Shown in pieces: positions 7,056 to 12,419 of a stretch of 12,419 nt of DNA. The stretch spans positions 1 through 12,419 of the forward strand of contig JAFAJR010000338.1 of NCBI GenBank assembly GCA_019236085.1, read 5' to 3'. A program made the translations under genes and the position numbers. Source of the stretch: Candidatus Dormiibacterota bacterium. Lineage in GTDB: Bacteria > Chloroflexota > Dormibacteria > Aeolococcales > Aeolococcaceae. Positions within the stretch are counted from its first letter, which is position 1; the number at the start of each line of letters is the position of its first letter. The notes beneath the pieces were generated by a model that worked only from the letters and a program-made list of their open reading frames with translations, ran no database searches and was not told the DNA's origin.

Positions 7056-7072
7056 CCGATCAGATGGTCACG
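7051..7072. terminator. Inverted repeat at the pseudokinase / glgP convergent ends
   Basis: CGTGACC (7051-7057), loop GATCAGAT (7058-7065), GGTCACG (7066-7072): a perfect 7-bp stem. It covers the stop codons of both convergent genes (7053-7055 on plus, 7062-7060 on minus). There is no U-tract on either side. Its position in the only gap between two convergent genes makes a shared bidirectional terminator or 3'-end stabiliser plausible. Confidence 0.5.
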
Positions 7073-9231
7073 CCCAGCTGGTACACGTTGTCGATGTAGT
7101 TGCGCATCATCCGCGTCGCCGAGAACCGCGGACCGTTGGTGCGCAGCGACGCGCGCACTCGCTGCAGCCACGCAGTGGGGATGCCACGCTCGTCGCGTTG
7201 ATAGAAGAGTGGCATCACCTCGTGCTCGACGAGGTCGTACAGCGCCGCGGCATCGCGACCGTCCTGGACGGCATGGTCGTACGCCACGTCACCGGGCAGT
7301 GCCCAGCCGTTGCTGCCGTCGTAGGCCTCGGCCCACCAGCCGTCGAGCACTGAGAGGTTCAGCCCGCCGTTCACTGCCGCCTTCATCCCCGAGGTGCCGC
7401 TGGCCTCCAGCGGCGGTCGCGGCAGGTTGACCCAGACGTCGCATCCCGACACCATGTGCCCCGCCGTGGCCAGGCTGTAGTTGTCGAGAAACGTCACGCG
7501 GTCGGCGACGTGCGGTGCATCCTTGAACGCGAAGAGTCCCTGTGCCGAGCGCTTGCCCTCCTCGTCATTGGGATGTGCCTTGCCAGCGAGAACGATCTGG
7601 ACCGGCTGGGAATCGTTGCCCAGCAACGTGGTGATGCGCGACGGGTCCAGCGTCAGCAGGTAGATGCGCTTGTAGCCGGCGAGCCTGCGGGCGAAGCCGA
7701 TCGTGAGCCTGTCGGGGCGGAAGCCGCGCTCCGCCGCCTCGACGTACCAGTCCGGGTCTCCGCGTGCCAGCCGGTTGGCGATGGTGCGGTCCCTTGCGTA
7801 GCTCGTGAAGTCGGCACGCAGCTCGTTGCGCACGCTCCAGAGTTCCTCGTCGGGTATGTCGTCCACTCCCTTCCACGTCTCGGGGTCCGCGGCTTGGAGC
7901 AGCCAGTCATCCCCGAGATACCTGTCCAGGAGGCCGCGCATCCGGGGGGAGATCCAGGTCGGCACGTGAACGCCGTTGGTGACATAGCCGACAGGAACTG
8001 TGTCGACAGGGCGTTCGGGAAACAGCGGCTGCCACATCTGCCGCGCCACCTCACCGTGCCGCCGGCTCACGCCGTTTGCGGCACGGCTCATCTTGATGCC
8101 CAGCGGCGTCATGACGAACGGCTCGTGCGGGTTGTCGGGATGCGTGCGTCCCAGCTGCAGGAACTGCTCGAAGTCGAGCCCGATCTCCCGTGGGAAGTCG
8201 TCGAGCACGGCGCCGATCTCCGAGGTGTCATAGCCCTCGTTGCCGGCGCCCACGGGTGTGTGCGTGGTGAAGACGGTGCGCTCCCTGCCGTCGGCGTAGG
8301 CCGCCTGCTTGTCAGCGCCCTGGGCCATCCGCCGCCTGGCAATCTCGAGCGGCGCCAGCGCAGCGTGCCCCTCGTTGAGATGCACGACGCAGGGGTCGAT
8401 TCCCATCGCTTCCAGCGCGCGCATCGAGCCGATGCCGAGCAGTGCGTACTGCGCCAGCCGCGTGGGCCGGTCGGTGACGTACAGGCGGCTGGTGATCCAG
8501 CTGTCGATCGGGTCGTTCTCGGGACGGTGGGCGTCGAGGAGGTACAGCGGCACGCGGCCGACGTCGATGCGCCATATCTGGACCAGCACGCCGCGCCCGC
8601 GCAACGGCACCTCGACGACCACAGGCTCACCAGATGAGTTCGTGACAAGCGCAGCAGGAACGCGGTCCGGGTCGAGCGGGAACCAGTATTCATGCTGGTA
8701 TCCGCTGCGGTCCATGCGCTGCTGGAAGTACCCCTGACGATAGAAGAGGCCGACGCCGATCATGCAGAGGCCGAGGTCGGATGCTTCTTTGAGAATGTCG
8801 CCTGCCAGCGCGCCGAGGCCACCGGCGTAGATGGGCAGCGAGCGGTGCACAGCGAACTCTGCGCAGAGAAAGGCGACCGGGTTGTGCGGTGTCGCCCTGC
8901 CCGCGAGCGCCGGCCGTGCCAGGTCGGCTCTGATGCCTTCGAGGACGCGTTGCGCGCGGTGCAACAGCGGCTCGTTGGCAGCTGCACGTCGCAACGCTGC
9001 AGTCGACGTCTCCTGCAACAGCCGGATCGGGTTGTGGTTGATCCACTCCCAGCGCTCGGGGTCGATGGCGGCGAACACGCCCTGGCCCTCGGGCATCCAC
9101 GACCAGCGGTAGTTGTAGGCGATCTCGGCGAGCGGCGCGAGCGGTTCGGGGAGGCGCTCTGCGAGATCTTGCATGGCCACGCGCAGGTCGGACGCTCCGT
9201 CCAGTGCCGGAGCCGCGAGCGTCTCGGTCAT
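7060..9231 (-). CDS. glgP: Alpha-glucan (glycogen/maltodextrin) phosphorylase, GT35, DUF3417 type
   Basis: A 723-residue enzyme that releases glucose-1-phosphate from alpha-1,4-glucans with phosphate and PLP. The N-terminal DUF3417 region includes AYNYRWSWMP (38-47) and RWEWINHNPIRLL (60-72). The catalytic core shows AEFAVHRSLPIYAGGLGALA (124-143), VVHLNEGHAAL (282-292), FTTHTPVGAGNEGY (321-334), GFARRLAGYKR (512-522, phosphate-contacting Arg and Lys) and EASGTSGMKAAVNGGLN (609-625) with the PLP Schiff-base Lys617. The C-terminus is WAEAYDGSNGWAL followed by a helical end. At 723 residues it is shorter than the roughly 850-residue mycobacterial relatives of this subfamily, but no core motif is missing. 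The start is the ATG at 9231, without an obvious Shine-Dalgarno, 23 bp after rpe, so translation probably depends on the shared transcript. Its 3' end meets the convergent pseudokinase gene with a 4-bp gap. Confidence 0.93.
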   Translation of the reverse strand: MTETLAAPALDGASDLRVAMQDLAERLPEPLAPLAEIAYNYRWSWMPEGQGVFAAIDPERWEWINHNPIRLLQETSTAALRRAAANEPLLHRAQRVLEGIRADLARPALAGRATPHNPVAFLCAEFAVHRSLPIYAGGLGALAGDILKEASDLGLCMIGVGLFYRQGYFQQRMDRSGYQHEYWFPLDPDRVPAALVTNSSGEPVVVEVPLRGRGVLVQIWRIDVGRVPLYLLDAHRPENDPIDSWITSRLYVTDRPTRLAQYALLGIGSMRALEAMGIDPCVVHLNEGHAALAPLEIARRRMAQGADKQAAYADGRERTVFTTHTPVGAGNEGYDTSEIGAVLDDFPREIGLDFEQFLQLGRTHPDNPHEPFVMTPLGIKMSRAANGVSRRHGEVARQMWQPLFPERPVDTVPVGYVTNGVHVPTWISPRMRGLLDRYLGDDWLLQAADPETWKGVDDIPDEELWSVRNELRADFTSYARDRTIANRLARGDPDWYVEAAERGFRPDRLTIGFARRLAGYKRIYLLTLDPSRITTLLGNDSQPVQIVLAGKAHPNDEEGKRSAQGLFAFKDAPHVADRVTFLDNYSLATAGHMVSGCDVWVNLPRPPLEASGTSGMKAAVNGGLNLSVLDGWWAEAYDGSNGWALPGDVAYDHAVQDGRDAAALYDLVEHEVMPLFYQRDERGIPTAWLQRVRASLRTNGPRFSATRMMRNYIDNVYQLGVTI

Positions 9232-9254
9232 GGCGGCTGGATGGTACCCGCTGC

Positions 9255-9947
9255 TCAGCCGGCGAGCGCCTGACGAAGCGCCGCCACGCCGGCCGCCGGT
9301 CCGTGGGGGTTCCTGAACACCGCGGTGCCGGCCACCAGCACGTCGGCCCCCGCATCCACGCAGGCTTTGGCGTTCTCCGGTTCCACGCCACCGTCAACCT
9401 CGACCTCGGTCTGCAAGCCTTGCCTGGAGATCTCCTCGCGCACGGTTGTGACCTTGCGCAGCGTGCTGTCGATCAGTCGCTGCCCACCGAAGCCGGGGTC
9501 GATTGTCATCACCAGCGCGAGATCGCAGCACTCCAGCGCATCGTCGAGCATCGCAGCCGGCGTGCTTGGATTGATGGCGGCGCCGGCACGGCAGTCGAGC
9601 GCGCGGATCTGCTGCAGGGTGCGGTGCAGGTGTGGTGACGTCTCGTAGTGCACTGTGATGGCGTCGGCGCCTGCCTCAGCGAAGGTGTGCACGTGACGCT
9701 CCGGTTCGACGATCATGAGGTGCAGCTCGAGCGGGAGCTGTGTCTCGCGACGCAGCACGCGAACAGTGTCGGTGCCGAAGGTGAAGTTGGGAACGAACAC
9801 GCCGTCCATGACGTCGACATGGATGCGTTCGGCGCCGCTGCCCTCAAGTGCGTGCACCGCGTCGGTGAGGCGGCCGAAGTCCGCGGCGAGCAGGCTGGGA
9901 GCGATGCGCACTGCGTCACGGCACGGCGGCCAGGTCGAGCGCGGCAT
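9255..9947 (-). CDS. rpe: Ribulose-phosphate 3-epimerase
   Basis: A 230-residue TIM-barrel enzyme that interconverts ribulose-5-phosphate and xylulose-5-phosphate in the pentose phosphate pathway. Visible motifs: IAPSLLAADF (15-24), HVDVMDGVFVPNFTFG (43-58) with metal/catalytic His43 and Asp45, ELHLMI (74-79) with His76, MTIDPGFGGQ (147-156), and VEVDGGV (182-188) with catalytic Asp185. All four metal/acid-base positions are present and the length is normal. The start is uncertain: the ATG at 9947 adds 12 residues before the homology, whereas the GTG at 9911 would give MRIAPSLL, closer to the usual start of this family. Neither has a strong Shine-Dalgarno. It sits 21 bp after the GGDEF-type gene (from 9947) and 23 bp before glgP on the same strand, so it is probably the middle gene of an operon. 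Confidence 0.94.
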   Translation of the reverse strand: MPRSTWPPCRDAVRIAPSLLAADFGRLTDAVHALEGSGAERIHVDVMDGVFVPNFTFGTDTVRVLRRETQLPLELHLMIVEPERHVHTFAEAGADAITVHYETSPHLHRTLQQIRALDCRAGAAINPSTPAAMLDDALECCDLALVMTIDPGFGGQRLIDSTLRKVTTVREEISRQGLQTEVEVDGGVEPENAKACVDAGADVLVAGTAVFRNPHGPAAGVAALRQALAG

Positions 9948-9968
9948 CGCTCGATGATGCCAGAGCGA

Positions 9969-11507
9969 TCAGCCCGCGGCGCGCATCAACTCCGGTGCCG
10001 GCTGCACGCGCGGCGTCCGGTCGAGGATGTACCTGCCGCCGCCTGCGCTGCGGGCTCGCTGCATGGCGCGATTGGCTGCCTGGAGTGCTGCAGGGCCGTC
10101 GTCGGTCCCGTCGACACCCGCCACACCGACGCTGATGCTCGCGGGCTTCCCCAGCGCGCTCACCGATGGCACGGCTTTCACGATCCGCTCCGCGACGATT
10201 GTTGCGGTGTCGATCGTCTGGTGCGGCAGCATGGCGCAGAACTCCCCGTCGGCAACGCGGGCGACGAGGTCGCTGCGACGCACGCACCGGGTGAGGGCCT
10301 TGCCGATCTCGACCAGGAGGTCGTCGCGGGCGCTCCGTCCGCCTTCCTCGGCGACGGCGCGAAGCGAGTCCACGTCCATCGACAGCACCACGTAGCGATC
10401 GCCACGGGGCACCGTCTGCAGCCGGCGCATGAACTCGCGCCGGTTGGTGTGCCCGGTGAGCGGGTCCGTGGTTGCTTCAGCAGCGTGCTGCAGAGCGCGC
10501 GACAACGCGAGGTCGAAGATCATGATGAAGCGCTGCAGCTGCGACTTGTGCTCCTCGGTGAAGCGAAGCCCGTCACGGCGCGGGATGATCATCACGCCCT
10601 CGAAGTCGGGCACGTGCACGCCAACGGCGATGCCGCCGGTCACGCCTTCGAGCAGATCGCGGATCGGCCCGGGTGACACGACCTCGAGCGCCGATGAGCT
10701 GAACAGCACCGGCCTCGACTCCGCCAGCGCGGCTGCGAGCATCGGCATCTCGGCCGTCTCGCAGGTCACCTCGTCCACCGGCTGGTGCTGCGCATGCTCG
10801 TCGTAATGGCTCAGCACGATGCTGCGCTCACCTTCGACGAGGAAGAACAGCGCCTCCTTGGAGGCGGTGTCGCGCGGCAGGATCAGATGCGCTGCCGCCT
10901 GCACGCCGATCCGCGTGACCTCGTCCGGGTTCAGCGTCGCATACAGCTCTGCCGCGGCGAGATCCACAACGGTGCCCTGGCGGATCATGTCCTCGCGGGC
11001 TTTGATCGTGGTCTCCAGGTTGCCGCGCAGGACGTGCACGGTAAAGGCGATGAAGCAGAGCATGGTGGTCCACACAATCAGGACCTGGGACACACCGTGG
11101 GTGGTGATGCCTGTGTACGAGGCGCCAACGGCGAGCACTGTGCCCAGCGCGACAGTGGTGACCACTCCAGTCTGCCAGCCACGTCCGTGCAGCGCGCTCC
11201 ACAGGATCGGCAGCACCAGCAGCGCTGTCAGCACGACATCGACGGACTGCTGGCCCGCCATGAGCACGCCGCATGCCGCGCACGCCAGCGCCGGCGGAAT
11301 GAATGCGAGCTTGGCAGAGCGGCGCGACCATGGAATCACGAACGCCACGAGGTAGAGCAACAGCGCGCCGCCGACATACTCTGCTGTGAGCGTGGGGTTG
11401 GCGAACTGGAACGGGTACATCGCCACGGCGATCACCCACGCGCCGGTGAGCAGGAAGGGACCGGCGTCGCGAAAACGCCGGGACGGACGGAGCAACGGTC
11501 GGGCCAC
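9969..11507 (-). CDS. Six-TM + GAF + degenerate GGDEF protein, possible c-di-GMP receptor
   Basis: A 512-residue protein from the GTG at 11507; the frame is open upstream to a TTG at 11537, but only the GTG has a Shine-Dalgarno. Numbering is from the GTG. Six hydrophobic segments lie near 17-33, 43-60, 68-85, 89-105, 113-132 and 140-160. A GAF-like region spans about 180-335, and a GGDEF domain spans about 340-500. The domain keeps DPLTGHTNRREF (348-359) and the metal-type aspartates in SMDVDSL (376-382). The signature that should read GGDEF reads ADGEF (419-423), losing both glycines and the third, acidic residue. RRSD (410-413) lies exactly five residues upstream, the place of the RxxD product-inhibition (I) site. 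A non-catalytic c-di-GMP-binding sensor is the favoured reading; TM + GAF + degenerate GGDEF resembles the PelD architecture, but no pel gene is present. It is probably the first gene of an operon with rpe and glgP. Confidence 0.88.
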   Translation of the reverse strand: MARPLLRPSRRFRDAGPFLLTGAWVIAVAMYPFQFANPTLTAEYVGGALLLYLVAFVIPWSRRSAKLAFIPPALACAACGVLMAGQQSVDVVLTALLVLPILWSALHGRGWQTGVVTTVALGTVLAVGASYTGITTHGVSQVLIVWTTMLCFIAFTVHVLRGNLETTIKAREDMIRQGTVVDLAAAELYATLNPDEVTRIGVQAAAHLILPRDTASKEALFFLVEGERSIVLSHYDEHAQHQPVDEVTCETAEMPMLAAALAESRPVLFSSSALEVVSPGPIRDLLEGVTGGIAVGVHVPDFEGVMIIPRRDGLRFTEEHKSQLQRFIMIFDLALSRALQHAAEATTDPLTGHTNRREFMRRLQTVPRGDRYVVLSMDVDSLRAVAEEGGRSARDDLLVEIGKALTRCVRRSDLVARVADGEFCAMLPHQTIDTATIVAERIVKAVPSVSALGKPASISVGVAGVDGTDDGPAALQAANRAMQRARSAGGGRYILDRTPRVQPAPELMRAAG

Positions 11508-11514
11508 AGAACAA

Positions 11515-11518
11515 CCTC
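11515..11518 (-). promoter_or_regulatory. Ribosome binding site deciding the start of the GGDEF-type gene
   Basis: On the minus strand GAGG is followed by 7 nt (TTGTTCT) and the GTG at 11507. The alternative TTG at 11537 would place this element inside the coding region and has no comparable motif of its own. Confidence 0.6.
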
Positions 11519-11598
11519 GTGTCTCGCCACCCGCCAAGGCGCCGCTGATGCGGCAATGATGGGGCAGACCCGCGCACGATGAGAGGTCTTGAAACGAC

Positions 11599-11617
11599 CG
11601 TCACCAAGCGGTTGACG
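11599..11617 (-). terminator. Hairpin in the gap after the DUF72 gene
   Basis: On the minus strand CGTCAACC, loop GCTT, then GGTGACG form a 7-bp stem with one bulged A. It lies 22 bp after the DUF72 stop and is followed by GTCGTTTC, which has only a short T run. It may terminate the DUF72 transcript or be a leader structure of the GGDEF-type operon. The remaining intergenic DNA (11508-11638) must hold the operon promoter; I see no convincing consensus in it. Confidence 0.35.
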
Positions 11618-11638
11618 GGGCGCGACGCCGCCGTCACG

Positions 11639-12409
11639 TCACGAGGACGGCATCCCTTCCGGTCGCGGCGCCCGTGACACGGTGAGCCCTTTCGCCGAAC
11701 AGGTGGCGGCCAGCCTGGCCGCGTCGCGGGGAGCGCAGCAGTTGGTGTCGTTGTTGAAGAAGGCGTAGACGGTGTCGCAGGACCAGCCCGCGATGCGTTG
11801 CGCCCACGCCGTGATGGTCCGGGGGTCATAGCAGGGTGACGGTCTCCCGTCACCTGCGTGAAAACGGACATAGGCGAACGAGCTCGTGTGCCAGTCTGGT
11901 TCTGCCTGCTCGCCGCCGCGGTCGGCGATGCACAACGCCGCATGGTGGTCGCGCAGCACCGTCTCCACGTCCTGGTTGAACCACGAGCGATCACGGAACT
12001 CGACAGCGAGCGCGACGCGTCCGTTGAATGCCCGCAGAGCGAGGTCGAGAGCTGCGGCATCGGAGCGCATCGTCGGCGGCAGCTGCAGCAGGATGCAGGC
12101 CAGCCGCGCTCCCAGCGGGTGGCAGCGTTCAAGCAACAGCTCGACGGGCTGCGCGGGGTCGCGCAGCCGGCGGACGTGGGTCAGGTAGCGGCTGGCCTTG
12201 ACCACGAACGAGAAGTCGTCAGGGGTTGCCTCCGCCCAGCGCCGCACTGTCTGCTCCGAGGGCAGGTTGTAGAAGGTGCTGTTTACCTCCACGACAGCGA
12301 ACTGCCGCGCGTAGTGCTCCAACCAGCGTCGCTGGGGCACATCAGGTGGGTAGAAGCGGTCGCGCCAGTCGGCGTATTGCCAGCCCGAGGTGCCGGCCAG
12401 CAGCCTCAC
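11639..12409 (-). CDS. DUF72 (YecE-like) TIM-barrel protein
   Basis: A 256-residue member of the DUF72/YecE family, a TIM-barrel group of unknown biochemical function. Family features seen: the N-terminal GTSGWQYADWRDRFYPP (6-22), FAVVEVNSTFYNLPSEQTVR (37-56), the FSFVVKASRYLTH block (66-78), ILLQLPPTM (106-114), VALAVEFRDRSW (132-143), the YVRFHAGDG segment (180-188), and FFNNDTNCCAPRDAARL (217-233) near the C-terminus. The length is normal. The start is the GTG at 12409, which puts GTSGW at the usual distance; only 10 bp of upstream sequence are in the window, so an upstream start cannot be excluded. The C-terminal tail after residue 241 is family-variable. It is on the same strand as the downstream GGDEF-type gene but 131 bp away, so it is probably a separate transcript. 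Confidence 0.9.
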   Translation of the reverse strand: MRLLAGTSGWQYADWRDRFYPPDVPQRRWLEHYARQFAVVEVNSTFYNLPSEQTVRRWAEATPDDFSFVVKASRYLTHVRRLRDPAQPVELLLERCHPLGARLACILLQLPPTMRSDAAALDLALRAFNGRVALAVEFRDRSWFNQDVETVLRDHHAALCIADRGGEQAEPDWHTSSFAYVRFHAGDGRPSPCYDPRTITAWAQRIAGWSCDTVYAFFNNDTNCCAPRDAARLAATCSAKGLTVSRAPRPEGMPSS

Positions 12410-12419
12410 CCGGGAGCAC

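Noticed and set aside
8690..9397. Minus-strand open frame bridging the glgP start and the rpe end
   Set aside because: It overlaps two confidently identified genes in another frame and has shadow-type composition.
11508..11537. TTG at 11537 as start of the GGDEF-type protein
   Set aside because: GTG 11507 has GAGG at 7-nt spacing; the extra ten residues add nothing recognisable.
1..12419. Mobile elements, CRISPR arrays, tRNA/rRNA genes, riboswitches, attachment sites
   Set aside because: I found no transposase, integrase, spaced direct repeats, tRNA-like cloverleaf ends or recognisable riboswitch core on either strand.

Overview
This is a high-GC, tightly packed chromosomal window with nine complete protein genes and one partial gene. 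I see no rRNA, tRNA, CRISPR array, insertion sequence or phage gene. The content suggests a free-living high-GC heterotroph of the Actinomycetota / Dormibacterota / Chloroflexota kind: a homodimeric-type pyruvate dehydrogenase E1, eukaryote-like Ser/Thr kinases with actinobacterial-style N-termini, an adjacent cbs and cystathionine gamma-lyase/synthase pair as in mycobacteria, frequent GTG/TTG starts, and a GT35 alpha-glucan phosphorylase of the DUF3417 type. The exact phylum cannot be fixed from the sequence alone.

Layout, left to right. At 1-250 (-) is the N-terminus of aceE, which runs off the left edge. Divergent from it is a 14-TM DHA2-type MFS exporter (308-1741, +). A Ser/Thr kinase with four C-terminal membrane segments follows (to 3170, +), and its only canonical start lies inside the MFS gene. 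Converging on the kinase with a 16-bp stop-end overlap is a two-gene reverse transsulfuration operon, cbs then the gamma-lyase/synthase (5685 down to 3155, -), joined by a TTGA stop/start overlap. Divergent from cbs is a second, degenerate kinase with one TM helix and a Pro/Thr-rich outer tail (5757-7055, +). It converges on glgP with a 4-bp gap.

The last block is all on the minus strand: a six-TM + GAF + degenerate GGDEF protein (11507-9969), rpe (9947-9255) and glgP (9231-7060). Gaps of 21 and 23 bp suggest one operon. Beyond 131 bp of intergenic DNA lies a DUF72/YecE protein (12409-11639).

Functionally the window is housekeeping carbon and sulfur metabolism (pyruvate dehydrogenase, homocysteine to cysteine, pentose phosphate, glycogen breakdown) mixed with membrane signalling proteins. 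The points most worth following up are: (a) the GGDEF protein has a broken active-site signature but keeps an RxxD I-site, suggesting a c-di-GMP receptor rather than a synthase, and it probably shares an operon with rpe and glgP; (b) the second kinase has lost the VAIK lysine, the alpha-C glutamate, the catalytic-loop asparagine and the DFG glycine, and looks like a transmembrane pseudokinase; (c) one apparently active and one apparently inactive kinase bracket the transsulfuration operon; (d) both convergent gene ends carry a perfect 7-bp inverted repeat built on a kinase stop codon.
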